Assembly: GCA_963966185.1 (NCBI GenBank)
Contig: CAWZYM010000405.1
Coordinates: forward strand, 294,501 to 358,500
Direction: 5' to 3'
Length of the DNA stretch: 64,000 bases
Origin: Rhabditoides inermis
Taxonomy: Eukaryota; Nematoda; Chromadorea; Rhabditida; Rhabditidae
Shown here: positions 23,970 through 36,251 of the stretch, one piece after another
Numbering within the stretch: the first letter of the stretch is position 1
How the letters are laid out: the number at the start of each line of letters is the position of its first letter
The notes under the pieces: generated by a model
The model's input: the letters and a program-made list of their open reading frames with translations, nothing else
Databases searched by the model: none
What the model was told of the DNA's origin: nothing
Program-made: the position numbers and the translations under genes

Positions 23970-25324
23970 ATCAGAGCTCTGATCTATCAAAGGTAGATCG
24001 CTTCACTGATCTACCCACGTGCGGCCTCAAGTGCACTTCCTCTCCTCCCCAGCCCCTTTCTACCCAATCTCATACGATATCTGTGTGCGTATTTGTTTGT
24101 CATTGTGTTTATGTGACGTCATAAAATTAACTTTAAAAAACTATTGGGCTATTTACCAATTTAACTGAACAAACGCGATTTGTTTTTATAATAATAATTA
24201 ATAATTTATTACAGTTCACACTGTGCCACACACAAAAATATGATGAAAATAAAGAAAAAAATCAATGCAACAAATAAGTGCGTATCAATCTGTAAGACCA
24301 GCAGTTTCAACTAATACCCACCCCTGCCTGGAGGTGGCGTGGGAGAGCGGGCGGAGGAACCCGAGTGAGCACATAAAGAGGCAATGCACTCTGGGGCAGG
24401 CACCAGTTTCCACCACGGTAACGTCTCGATAACAACACTCTAGAATCAAGGGGAGGGGAAAATTGCATCTGATTGTAAAAGTAATCATAAGGAAATGGGT
24501 GTGATCGTGTGTGCTAGTGTATATGGTAAGGGGCTCGAGATGGGGCAAAGACGTGTATGAAGTTGTCGTTGGTGGTTCTTGTTGTTGAGAATGTGTAGAG
24601 TGTGCGCCAAGGATGGATGGATCGTCTGCCCTCGATGAGAATGGACTCGAGCCCGCGCGGCCGAAGAGAAGCGTGTAACAGCCGACGTGCCGACGGTGAA
24701 CACAGCAACATGCCTTACCAGCACAACTCACCCGTGAATCAAAGAAACATAAGAGAAAAGATAGATAGTGAATCAAAGAAACATAATAGAAAAGGATCGA
24801 AAGGATGAGAGTCAGTTTGCCAGACTGAGAATATGTTAGAATTTCGCGCAGTGAAAAGACGAGGATACGCTTTAGTCAGAGTGCAAATGTTCCTGGCAGT
24901 TCGCAGAGTGAAGTAGTTATGCCTAACTGTATTGCGAGTCGAATGTATTCTCAGAGCAAATGAACCATTCCTGCCACGTGTAGGTTTCAACTTGAAGTAC
25001 TGTGAGAATCGCGTGGCTGTTTCGTTGCGTCGCATTTTGAAAGCGAGCGTGAGATCATGGTTTTTGTTTGTATTTCATTTTTATTTCGTCAATTTTTTTT
25101 TGTATCAATCACTTTTCGAATAATTACTATGATGAAAAGTACCATTGATCCCAGTAGAATCTAATCTGTCAGGCTCGTGAGTATTGTGACAATACCTCCA
25201 GCGGACGCGCAAAAATCGAATTACGCCGCCAACCCCATTGTCAACTCCCATCAACCCCAGGTCGCGGCAATTGTCGCATGTTTCATTTCGGCGCTCCAGT
25301 TGTCTTATCAGTGGCTGTTTATTG
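23970..25324. other. Intergenic region between claudin-like and SLC46-like genes
   Basis: Holds the 3' end of the claudin-like gene and the 5' region of the transporter gene. A direct repeat of about 24 bases (GAATCAAAGAAACATAA core) occurs at 24735-24760 and 24771-24796. A long minus-strand open frame (24285-24776) has no domain, no splice partners and unnatural composition, so I do not call it a gene. Confidence 0.55.
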
Positions 25325-26001
25325 ATGGATGGCGTGGTTGGATGGGTGCGCGGGCTGCGCATTCGAACCGAGCCCCTCATTCTACTCCTCGCAGCATGCA
25401 ACACGGCCAGGTGGGTATTGGAAATGAACAATGACAACATTTTGGTATATTGTAACCCTTACAACTTCCCGGAAGTGTATTGGTGAAAAAGTAGTAGTTA
25501 TTCCGTTTTCTTGTGACCGATTCAAAAAAGTGGCATAAACCCTACTGTCAACTAGTCAACTAATCTGATTGTAGAAGCATCTGCTCTCCGTCATTGGCAG
25601 AGGCGAAGATGCGGCGAGTCTACACCCCACCGCCCGACATTCACGGAAAGGTTTCACATTAGTGTATATACGGAACACTATGCAATTATAATATATACCT
25701 AAAACTATCATATTATATATTATATACTGATATACATCATATATATCATACAATATATTTCATATTTATTCCTCAACCGCTTCAAGAGAGTAATCGCATG
25801 TTTCCAGGAGCTCGACAAATTTTTCAACAAGAAAATGGTGGAATGGGACAACTACTATGAGTACGTGAACCTGCCGACCGCTTGCATTGTGGGGATTATA
25901 TATGGCGAGTTTTCCATTTCCATTCGTTGCAATGTGAGTGCGCCAGCTGATCAGCTGTCAATCAATACGCACGGGGTCACCTGTCCGCACTATCTTTACC
26001 A

Positions 26002-26037
<36 letters not shown>

Positions 26038-28850
26038 ACTCACTGTTTCGAACTGGACACTAATGACATAAAATATAGTTAAATTGGTATATAAAGGAAA
26101 ATATGTAATAATTTAGGTGGCTACAGCGATCACTACGGTCGAAAACTACCGCTGCTGATCGGAATAACCTCCGTTTTGGTGAGCTGCGAAATTACAAATC
26201 CAAAAAACCAAAGTTTTTGTACTCCTAAGTAAATTGAAACACATACACGAATATAACACATTCTTAGATTTCAAAATCTAACATTTCAGTTGGAGAATGC
26301 GTTTCGTATGCTGATCTGGTCGGAGCAGACCGACTGGCCGCTAGAATGGCTTTTCCCACTCGCTGCAGTGAGTTGGAATAATAATAATTTATACGGTCGC
26401 ATATAACACGTGAAAAAGAAGATGCAGGAAAAGAATATCAAATGGGGAGCCACCGTTTGAAAGCAGCAGTGGAAGTCGTCGTCGCCCCCCCCCCGGGAGC
26501 GGCAGACGGTGTCGTTAATGCACTTGTTGTCTATCAGATCAGTCAGATTCCGACATACCCTGTTAGCATGATGGGTACACCACTATCATAGACAATCCTG
26601 GGAGAGAACTGAGTTGACTTGGCTGGAACAGTTCGCAACTGTTCTTTATATAGAGGCTCCGTGATTACTAGTACCCAGAGCAATGAACGATTGATTTCAC
26701 AGTTTTCGCACTATCATTTTCCACTGGTAGCTGTACCCTGGAATGAACAATAATGTTGTCCTCTACCTACGAAACACCAGGGACCAGTGACGTTCCTATA
26801 TAAAAGTAATGAATCTCCGCAGATATGTGGTCTACTCGGCGACTTCACTCTAACGATGAGCTGTGTTAACGCCTACGTCACAGATCAGTTCCCCAACAAA
26901 ACGAAGGTGAATTAAAATTTGCATAATCACTATCCCAAACTTCTTAGAAGATCGTCTGTGAGATTTTGTTGTCAAAAATACTATTAACTAATGTTTGTCT
27001 ATCCGCGGCCCATTATGTGATTCATACAATCATTTCAGCTGTCTTTCCGAATGATCGTCGTTTCTATCGTGTTCTCCCTCGGATCTCTCATGGGCTCGCA
27101 AGTCACCAACGCACTTCTCTCCATAATTGGAAGGATCGCTATTCTTGGCTTGGTGCAAGGTACTCCCGTCAAATTTGTTTTCCTCAGATCATCTCATCTG
27201 GCACTATTCATTTTCTGGCCTTTTACCAAACGTAATGCGCAGATAGTGCAGATCTATGTGAATAAGTCGTCAACAACACTTCTCTGTCCATTACAAATGA
27301 AATTGAAATTTTTTCGGAGTGCTTTGGTTGTGATTGCATAAAGCACTATACAAGTGTAGTTGAAATCCCATGTTTATGTGTGATTGTGCAAAGGCAATGT
27401 ATCTGATTGCTCCTCTCGATTTAGGCGGCTACGCTGTTTCTTTTCTTATTGGATCTGTGACTCTCGACGAGAATCAACAACAACAACGACAACAGCTGAT
27501 GCCAGAAGGCGGAGAAGAAGAAGTGGGAGGAGGAGGAGGAGGAGGAGGAGGAGAGGAGACGGACGGAGTAGCGGAAGACAGCGCCGAGCCGCCGATACGG
27601 TAAGTTGAAACGTGCGTGTGTCGTGTGTATGTTTAGTAGAGTATACATTATGGTTTCAAATATAAGATCCTCAGAGTTGAATTGAAAGTGGTTAATAAAG
27701 AATTTGTCTGCAAAGGTCGACTGCACTTTTAATCTTTCTGGCATATCCGGCATAAGCAGTTTATATTGTTGTACTAAATGCAAAAATCACATTGTATAGT
27801 GCTAATTCAAAAGCAGAATACAATAAATACAAATCATAAAACTTTCAGTTTGTCGCACAAAGAGCGAATGGCGCAGTCGTTCCGATCTTTCTACGACTCC
27901 TTCAAAGTGAGCGAGTCGCCTAGAATCTAGTATAACTGGTAGAAGTAAAAGTTTTTCCAGTATACTAGCCTTTACTAGTAATGAAGAGCTGTATAGCTTG
28001 CGCCAGAGCGATAGTTTTCGATCAACCTCGCTTGCAGTTCGATATACTGTGCCATAACCGTCTGCCACTATTATTTTTGCGCGCTGTTGCCGAGAGCAGA
28101 CTCTCCGTCTTCCGCCGATCTGCGCAACTTATTGCGAGCCATAGAATTATAGATATTCTCGCTGCCGCGCGCCGGCCACCGCCGCCTCTTCCTCCACCTC
28201 TGCTTCGCAGCCAACTTCCTAGACCAACTAGTGTTCGGAGAGGAGAAGAGTGAGTTGTTGTTTCGTCTCTATTGTTGAAGAGTTCAAGTCATATCGTGTA
28301 CACATAAGGGGAAACAGAGTAAGACAGCATAATGAAGGAATGCATACGGTATGAGAGAGGATATGAAATTGAAACCTACTTTTAGTTAGAAGTAGTTGGA
28401 AGGTGTTGTGCCAGGCATTACGGGGCAAAGTTTGAAGAGACGGCTACTTTCTCATTGCAGGTCTGATCGGCACGTACACTCGCCTCGCGCCCTTCCACTG
28501 GGGCTCGCATCAGTACGCGAGATACAAGGGACTGCGCCCCATCATTCGTGAGTACACTCACAAGAAACTGGTAATGCAAGTTCCTGTTTTTTAACTAGTT
28601 TGTGGCAGAATCTTGCCGCCTTCAAGTAGCGGTGAGACTCTTCGAAACTCCCTTCGAAACTGACTTTAAAACGCCTTCGCAACACGACCAAACAGCGTGT
28701 TGTTTCGAAGAGACTGACCACACCTTCAATAAGAGCGTTTTTTTCCAGAGATTTGTGGTATGGTGTTCGGGCTATTCGTGCTGAAGCGAGTGCTCAATCT
28801 ACGCGACACTCTTCTCATATGTTTCGCCATCGCTAGTATGGGTGAGTGGG

Positions 28851-28930
<80 letters not shown>

Positions 28931-31630
28931 TAACTTAATATTCACTAGACTTTGCTAACTATTGTGTTATGTTCCGTCGAATGCGATTTAGACCAGAGTA
29001 CATCGTGTGAACTATGAAAGAAGCGGAGATCACACTTGTTTCGTCCTTTTTGCCGTCAATTTTCAGAGTGGAGAGTAAGCTGCCAGCATATGATATGATA
29101 CGAGCAAAGCAATCACATGTGGTGCATTTCGATTATGAAACAGCAGAGAATCAGTATATGGGACCCGGCAGACTTTTCGTAAATCTTAATCGTAAATCGT
29201 GATCGTATTTCCCCACACGTCACGAATCGTAATCGGTACCGAATCGTACGATTCTGATGCGAACCGTATACGATTCTGAAAACAAACAACTTCGTCAAAA
29301 ATCTGATGAAAAATAAATGTTAAAGGTAGTGTACCCTCTGATTCTGGTTACAAAACAAATCATGACACGTTTATCGACGATATTTTTTGAATGTTCTCTC
29401 ACAATATAGCTTTTCAATTCATACAATAATTATTTTAAAAATTCATTTCAACTTCTGTGTGATAAATGCAAACCAAGGTTCAGATTGGTTCTCGAACGTC
29501 AAAAGTGCAAATCTTGCACCAACTTGCACAATTTGCTACACTACTCTGCTGTTTTATGAAGAAAACCCAGTTCCATATGTTTCCTGTCTTTTTTAATTCA
29601 GATAATGATAATAAGTGAAATAATAAACAAAAACACTCAAAATATTTTGAGCAAACAGCTGACATTGAAATATCGCCGCTAAACGCCGCAACTATCATAG
29701 TCTGAGAAAAACGACGTAAGATACGTCAATAGGCGCTTTCGGTAGATTTAATTGATAATTTGCGTATTTTAAATAGTGATTATTATTGAACGAAACCTCA
29801 ATCATCATAAGTTATTACTATAAAAAGTATATAATGCAAGTTTCTCATGTTTGAAATTTACCGTTCAGAGGTTACACTACCTTTAAGGTAGTGTACCCTC
29901 TGATCCTGATTGCATGAGTTGTTGCTAACAGTTTATTGCTCATTATTTGTTAGTTATAATTCTATAACATGATAGTTGAAATTTCAAAAATTACAATTAA
30001 AATATATAAAAAATAATTTTAAACGTTTGACATTTACCGGAAAATGTAAGCAGTTCTAACAACGCCCGCAAACTTACGTTCACCAACTGCGGTTACATCA
30101 TCCAACTGACCGGAGTGATTCGTTTGTTTCGCACGTAAAAGGTTTTCTAATGGTTTTGTGGTTTGTTTTTGATGTTCAATTCACATTCAAAAATCAAAAT
30201 ACACTTAGAAAAATGTATATTAACACTATTAAACACTGTCGCATCAACATCCAACCACAAGCCAAGTATCTACAGGTCTTAATTTATCTCACATACTAAA
30301 CATTAATCACCTGGGTATAAACAATTCCCAGGCTGAGCATGAAAACGGTGAGGTGATCAACACACACAGAAACTACGGGAATCATGTCAATAGAGGATAC
30401 ACGCGAATGAGGAAGGGATTGTGCACAGCGCAATGGAGAGGTTGCAAAGGGGAAGACGACAGTGAGGGAATACAACGGGTGCAGTCAATACCGGAGACTG
30501 CACCGTTAACAACGACACCCTACCACAAGACCAGAGTGGAGGGGAAAGGAAAATAATATACATACTAAAAGAATGGGGGACTAGGGCCACTCACTATCCT
30601 GGCCGTCTCCTGCCGCCCTGCATCATGCTCTTCATGCGCTAGTCGTTGACGGGTCCTCCAACGTCGCTTCATCTTCTTGAATCCACAGTCCTTCATGAAG
30701 CCGGAGCCTCCGATGACAATACAGCGATCGATCACATAATAATTCACAGAATACGGTTTTCGTTCCACAGTATAGTATAAGGCTACTTACAATACGTTTC
30801 AGTATTATTGAAAGACTAGATGTTCTGAATACGAATTACTCGTCTGAGTATGTTACATCATTTACGTAATAAGTGTATTTAATTAAAGTATGTACTCTGC
30901 ATTGTATTATAAGATGTCTCACACACAACAAAGTCTCACACACGATACATATGTCTCCGCGATAATTTAGGTAGGTCTGAGTATGAGTCTCACTGATCAC
31001 GGGTCTCCACTGCGAAACTCACTGCGTATCGCACTCTCTACGCGAGCCGATATTCAGTGAAATTAGTGTGTCGCCAATTGACTGGTGAATGTCGGGCTGG
31101 CAAAGTATGCACGCTAAATGTAGAATCCATTTAAATTCACAATAGTGGTCTTTTATTACACTAGTTCACGTATTTCTGAGGATTTTAGAGTTGCGTGACC
31201 TCTGGTCACGACAAACACATTTCAATTTTTTTTTCAAATTTTTATAAAATCGAAGTTTTCATGTTTCTTTCACGTTTAAAGCGTATTTGCATAAGGTTAA
31301 AGATATTTTCAAGGAATAGTATATTGACCAATTTTGTTTCTAATAATGAGATTGAACAAATAAACAACACAAATTGCAAATTTGAAGTCATGCGTTCAGA
31401 GGGTACACTACCTATACATTACGTTTTTGCGATTACGATTTACGATTCCGTGTTACGAAAAGTCTGCCGGGACCCTAAGTGAATTCGGATAAGCTCGAAG
31501 CAAGCCATAAAGCTCGATAAGAAGACACGTGTTGGTTACAGTAATGCACAAAGAGCATCGAAACCAAGACATGTGTACTGCGCATCGAGCCACCACTGGC
31601 TAGTATACAAACATAGAGAAAGAGACAGGC

Positions 31631-31684
<54 letters not shown>

Positions 31685-34600
31685 GAACTGCAGGTGCGTG
31701 TGTGGTGGCGATCGGACTGGCGCATGATTCTTGGATCATCTTCGCCTCTCTCGTACCGGGCTCCCTCCACGGACTCCTCAACCCACTCACCTACTCATTC
31801 ATGAGCTGCCTCATCGAACCGCGAGAGGTGAGCGCGGCTGATTTGCCCTATACTTTATGGAATCAAATGAATGGGTTGACAATGTGAAAAGTGCACAGTT
31901 TGAGACTAAGCGACGTTTGACACGTCACTGTTTCTCTCAGATACTGTCGATTGTCTCACAGATAAAGCCGCACACCGTGTACCACACAATTAGTTTTTTT
32001 TGCTGGCGGTGTAGAAATGTTTGTTGTGTGTAGTACACTATGTGTATGTAGAACAGTATCTGAGGCAAACAGTGCCGTCATCGCTGGGAAATGACGATTT
32101 TGAAGAGGCTTATACGTATAACATATACATATGGTTACACAACATGTCACTTCCGGTCCCAATTATCTCTAGTCATAACAGTGATCAGTGTCCGTTCGTA
32201 ATAAGAAGATTTGTTGTAATGATGATAGGATGATATGACTAGAATGACGACATGTAGAGTTTGAGAGGGATGTCTCTCTCTTCGTCTTTTCTGCATATAC
32301 TTGAGTTTGCGACCTATATAGTGTGCCACAATCCGCTTCCAGATTCGGGCGTGGTGCGCATTTGTATATGTCGAACTGTTAATAGTTGTTATGTAAATAA
32401 CACCCAAACAAACATCATACGATGAGGTGATAATTGATAGTGATTAAACCATGATTACATCCCATACTCCCACACAGGCCATCAGATTATTATATATATA
32501 TATATTTATTGTCGTGTTACATAAACAAAGACATTGCAAAACGGGAAAGAAAATAGAATACGACATTGGTATGTGTGAAAGGGAGGAGACATAACATGAA
32601 CGATAGATAACATGATATAATACAAAAGGAAAGGAAAACATGGATGTGCTCAAAAACGACGGATTTTAGACAGTGTCATTAATTCTAGGGAAGATAGGTG
32701 TTGTTTAAAAGAGGTGTGGTCACGGATATGTACAACGTCAGAAGGTAAGGCATTCCAGGTACTAAAAGCTCTACTAATAAATGTGCTTATTTGGCCATTG
32801 TTATCGAATGAAGGCACAATTCTAAATTCGTTTGAGTTTCTGGATCTTGTTGGAATAATAGTGAAAAGCCCTTGATAATCCAAAATTGTTTTAGAGTGAA
32901 TGAACTTATGTATATAAGTGATGTCATTCAAAAAACGGCGATATTCGAGTGTTTCAAGATTGAGTAGCTCTAGGCGTTGAGGATAGGAAAGGGTGCGACC
33001 GATACGCTGACACACGCGACGAGTGAAATAACGCTGTACATTTTCAATGAGGTTTACAGAAAATACATCCTGCGGATTCCATAGTTCAGTGCAGTATTCC
33101 AATTTGCACCTAAAATAAGTTTTGTAGGCAGTTACCAAGATGTTAAGATCCCTGGTTTTATAGGTTCTGAAAAAATCATTTATGGCGAAAAGAGTTTGTT
33201 GAATAATGTGGGTGTAGTGATCTCTGAATAAGAGTGATCCGCTCATGAGAACACCCAAATCTTTAGCGATTTCAACAGGGACTAAGGCACACCCTTGAAC
33301 AAAGTAAGTGTGCTTAGGGTTTTTCTTACCTATGTGTAGAATTTGAGTTTTCTCCGTGGAAATTTGTAGCCCCCAAGAGGATGCCCAATCAATAACGATA
33401 TTTATAGCTAGTTGGAATATTGACGCAGCAGTTGTATCACAAGGGTCAAACGGGTAGTACACTTTCAAGTCATCTGCATAGAGCGCGCATTTAACATTAT
33501 CAGGTAAATTATCAGAGATGTTGTCAATGAATACGTTAAAAAGTAGTGGGCCTAAACAGGAACCCTGAGGAACTCCACAGTTAACAGTACTTGGTTTTGA
33601 TTGCTTGCCACCAACCATAACGGACTGTTTTCTGTTCTTGAGAAACTCTTTAATCCAACCAAGAGTATTTCCGCGGATGCCCATGGAATCTAATTTTTTA
33701 AACAGAAGTGAATGGTTTATGGTGTCGAAAGCTTTCTTGAAATCAAAGTATATGCAGTCAACGACTAAACCTGCCGAAACATATTTACACCAATGGCTAT
33801 GGCATTCAATGAGTTGGGCATTTGTAGATCTATTTTTGCGAAAACCAAATTGTTTAGGGGAAAGAACGTTATTTTTCTCAAAGAAATCTGTTATTTGTTT
33901 CACGCACAGGCGTTCAAAAACTTTGGAAATGCTGCAAGTTAGAGATATAGGCCTGTAATTCGAGACGAGTTCACGAGGACCCTTTTTGTATAGAGGCTTA
34001 ATCCATGCTTCTTTCCAGATCTGCGGAATAGAACAAACTGACATAGACATGGAAAATAAAATGGTCAGCGGAACCGTTATGGATTTCGAAGTGTTTTTAA
34101 GAAAGACATTATTAATTCCATCTGGAGAAGTGTTGAATTTAGATTTTAGTTTACTGATAAAATGATGAACAGTTAAAAGAGAAATATCAATAACATCCAG
34201 AGATTCTTTCAAATATTGCAGTTGAGACCCAGGAGGGGAACCCAAATTAGCATAAACTGAATCAAAATATGCAGCAAAAAGTTCACATTTAAATTCTGAT
34301 TCGTGTACAAAAACTCCATTGTTGCAGAGAGAGCTTATACCATCTGCTGGATTCATTTTTTGGCGAACGTCCCGGTAGAAAGCTGACCGGTTTCCATTAA
34401 CAATTAATTTTTTCTCACGTTTACAATTCCATTTATAAATAGCTTTGCGTAATTTACGCTGAGCTCGATCTGAATCCATAGATTGCGGTCTAATCGATGA
34501 TAACTTCATAGCATGTCGCTTCAGCTTATTTAAATGAGATGGAAGAGAGCGGGTGCGATTGGGTTTTGAAGCGACAAGCGGAATGTGATCATCGATTATG

Positions 34601-35610
34601 TTGTGAATAATACGGTAGAATTCAGAACACGCATCCTCAGTGTTTTTGCCAATGAATACGCGACTCCAATTGATTTCAGAAATGATTTCATTAATTTTTT
34701 TTTAAATATTAGGACAACGCGCGTACAATTCGAAAATGATTGAATTTTTAATGAATAAATGATAACATGAAGTTAATCTTTGTCTTAAACAGCGGAAATT
34801 GCATGCATTTTACTGTGGAAAACGTGTACTCTTAAGGTCTTATCTTATAGCATAGGCTGTAGGCTGGTATTACCTTTTTGAGCAAGCTTAGGTGACTGTG
34901 AAAATATCTGAGACGAAGAAAAACGTGCCTACCTTTCTATTTAATTCGATCTACCTTTATCCGAGATGAACAAAAATATACAAACATGCGCTTTGCACAG
35001 CGCTGAATTTATCAAGTTGCATTCATACGTGAATCTGTTTCAAGTCTGTTCGCATTTGCTACCATAAAATAATAAACAAAGTGAGAATGAACACATAAAA
35101 AATGGATCTGTCAATGAGGAACGAGGCAAAGTTTGAGGGGCCGGAGTGATTTTTTTTTTTGCACAAACCCTTGCGATTGTGCAAGGAATTTCCCTCCTCC
35201 GGCGATCTCTATTCGTATTAGTTCCGTTATCAGTATTAGCGCACCTCTTGATTTTGTGTTATCACTTTATTATTGAAAATTTATATTGATTAAATCGCTC
35301 TGGATTTGTGTAAATCAATGAAAACAAAAAATACAATATGATGTAATAGAAGTTTATTTCTAGATCGGTAAGGCCTATGCGATATCTTCGATTGCTCAGA
35401 AATTGGCAGGGTTCGCTCAGACTGCTGTTCTCCAGAATATCTACATTGTCACTGTGGATTGGTATCAGGTAAAGACCATCCACGAAAAGTAATGAATGTA
35501 ATAATATTTAGGGTTTCGTGTGGCTTCTTATGGGATTTGTTTCGTTTGTCGCAGTTGGAATCTACGCATGTGTCCATTTCATCGCAAAACGAGAAAACAT
35601 CGGGTCGTGA
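25325..35610 (+). CDS. SLC46/PCFT-like major facilitator transporter
   Basis: Fifteen exons give 483 residues: 25325-25410, 25575-25650, 25808-25904, 26117-26178, 26290-26367, 26823-26906, 27039-27159, 27425-27599, 27849-27906, 28153-28249, 28461-28547, 28749-28841, 31694-31827, 35364-35468, 35512-35610. Features match the SLC46 family (proton-coupled folate transporter and relatives). TM1 follows IRTEP; a short luminal segment leads to the TM2-3 loop motif GGYSDHYGRKLPLLIG; CGLLGDFTLTMSCVNAYVTD is TM4; MIVVSIVFSLGSLMGSQVT is TM5. A long cytosolic loop carries poly-Gln, a nine-residue Gly run and acidic residues before KERMAQSFRSFYDSFK and RAGHRRLFLHLCF, and TM11-12 follow. Substrate is not predictable. 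The third intron uses a GC donor (TATG|GCGAGT, 25905-26116). Two introns are inflated by transposons (28842-31693 and 31828-35363). The start codon is the nearest ATG after an acceptor-like TTATCAG; an upstream in-frame start at 25238 is possible. Confidence 0.85.
27516..27560 (+). repeat. (GGA)n run coding poly-Gly
   Basis: In-frame GGA repeats within the SLC46-like exon 27425-27599, coding nine consecutive Gly after GEEEVG. It sits in the variable cytosolic loop between the two six-helix halves. Confidence 0.9.
28623..28740 (+). repeat. Interspersed TTCGAAAC-rich repeat, copy 1
   Basis: This intronic segment (AGTAGCGGTGAGACTCTTCG at its left end, then CTTCGAAACTGACTTT, ACACGACCAAACAGCG and GTTTCGAAGAGACTG) matches the reverse complement of 45112-45222. 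The internal TTCGAAAC palindromes and matched ends suggest a small inverted-repeat element. Confidence 0.6.
28851..28928 (+). repeat. (TA)n microsatellite, about 78 bases
   Basis: Pure TA run ten bases after a donor in the SLC46-like gene. Confidence 0.98.
29320..29886. mobile_element. Non-autonomous TIR element, inner copy A (567 bp)
   Basis: Starts TTAAAGGTAGTGTACCCTCT and ends with the inverse (AGAGGTTACACTACCTTTAA); the 22-base termini differ at one or two positions. The interior is AT-rich and non-coding. It lies inside the outer element and abuts copy B directly. Confidence 0.75.
29884..31414. mobile_element. Non-autonomous TIR element, inner copy B (about 1.5 kb)
   Basis: Same family ends as copy A: TTAAGGTAGTGTACCCTCTG at the left and CAGAGGGTACACTACCTATA at the right. 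It shares the central TTTAA junction with copy A, so the two copies stand head to tail. Possible TA target sites flank the composite. No long reading frame is present. Confidence 0.65.
31614..31680 (+). repeat. (GA)n microsatellite before an acceptor
   Basis: GA run ending 13 bases before the CTGCAG acceptor of the SLC46-like exon 31694-31827, so that intron lacks the usual polypyrimidine stretch on the coding strand. Confidence 0.95.
32490..34705 (-). mobile_element. 5'-truncated CR1/jockey-type non-LTR retrotransposon
   Basis: A LINE inserted antisense in the SLC46-like intron 31828-35363. Its 3' end carries AATAAA on the minus strand (about 32503-32508) followed by a (TA)n-rich tail. The coding part runs uninterrupted from about 34,703 to the stop at 32650. 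Upstream of an A9 run the frame closes, and no endonuclease domain is recognisable, so the 5' end is lost. The 3' UTR is about 150 bases. Confidence 0.88.
32650..34703 (-). CDS. Reverse transcriptase of the non-LTR element (5'-truncated, no stop codons)
   Basis: About 680 codons stay open; the first ATG is at 34509. RT blocks are in order: WIKPLYKKGPRELVSNYRPI, then SKVFERLCVKQ, FGFRKNRSTNAQLI, DFKKAFDTINHSLL, VPQGSCLGPLLFNVFID and the catalytic YADD (ALYADDLKVYY). The C-terminal region has the CLEYCTELWNP / NVQRYFTRRVCQRIG / YPQRLELLNLETLEYRR pattern of CR1 and jockey clades. The lack of internal stops suggests a fairly recent insertion. It is unlikely to be autonomous because the endonuclease part is missing. 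Confidence 0.9.
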
Positions 35611-35722
35611 ATACTTCGCTCCGACGCTCCAAATCACGCAAAGTTGCGAAATGTACTCTGTATTCGTCATTCCATGCGTGCTGTTTTAATCCAATTTTCG
35701 ATCTTTGATTATCGTTTTCATG

Positions 35723-35728
35723 AATAAA
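35723..35728 (+). terminator. Likely SLC46-like polyadenylation signal
   Basis: AATAAA 113 bases after the transporter stop codon. Confidence 0.65.
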
Positions 35729-36251
35729 ATGTGCTTGCTTCATTCCTTTATTTCTGTCGTGGTGTTATATTTACACTTCATGATAGTATTCTCGCGAAAA
35801 GCTATGTATTATTCGATTATCGTTAGAATTATCTTATCTGATTCCCACAATGCGCGCGCTTCTAAAACAGCTGATACCGCGCTCTATCTTCGTTCGCAAA
35901 TCTAACGAAATGAAATTGGCTGCTAGGACAAATGATATCAACTTTGTTGTGTTCATTCAGAATAGCCGTTAAGTCGACATCTTTAACGACAGTTGTAGAA
36001 CGCATATGGCTTGTTATTTGTGTAATGCTCTTACATATATGTGGTAATGACGCGTGACGCGCGATATATCCAGTGATGTTGACTTGCATCGATAGTCAGT
36101 CCAATCAATTTCAAACAGCAATACAATCACTCAAGTTTCATTTGAAACGATATACTCGTGCTAATGTCTCTGTATACACACGAGCTTCTACGCGCCGGCT
36201 CTCTGGTTTCCTCGCGAAAGGATCTTTGGTCAGGGGAAGGAAGAATGATCC
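35729..36251. other. Intergenic region, no gene seen
   Basis: AT-rich DNA between the transporter 3' end and the TMEM199-like gene. Nothing recognisable beyond a possible acceptor (TTTGGTCAG, ending near 36235) before the next start. Confidence 0.5.

Larger units (their letters stand above)
29160..31475. mobile_element. Terminal-inverted-repeat element interrupted by nested elements
   Basis: The left end GGACCCGGCAGACTTTTCGT (from 29160) is repeated in inverse at the right end (31434-31475). The match runs about 40 bases with few differences and continues into AATCGTAAATCG-type subterminal repeats. The outer element itself is only about 220 bases; the rest is the insertion described below. 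No transposase frame is present, so it is non-autonomous. Target duplication is not clear. Confidence 0.7.

Noticed and set aside
24285..24776. 163-residue minus-strand open frame
   Set aside because: No signal peptide, domain or splice partner; composition varies abruptly (Ser/Thr/His-rich then Cys-rich), as expected for a chance frame in low-complexity DNA.
26626..26644. Perfect GAACAGTT-CGC-AACTGTTC hairpin in a transporter intron
   Set aside because: Short, isolated and without flanking features; such hairpins occur by chance.
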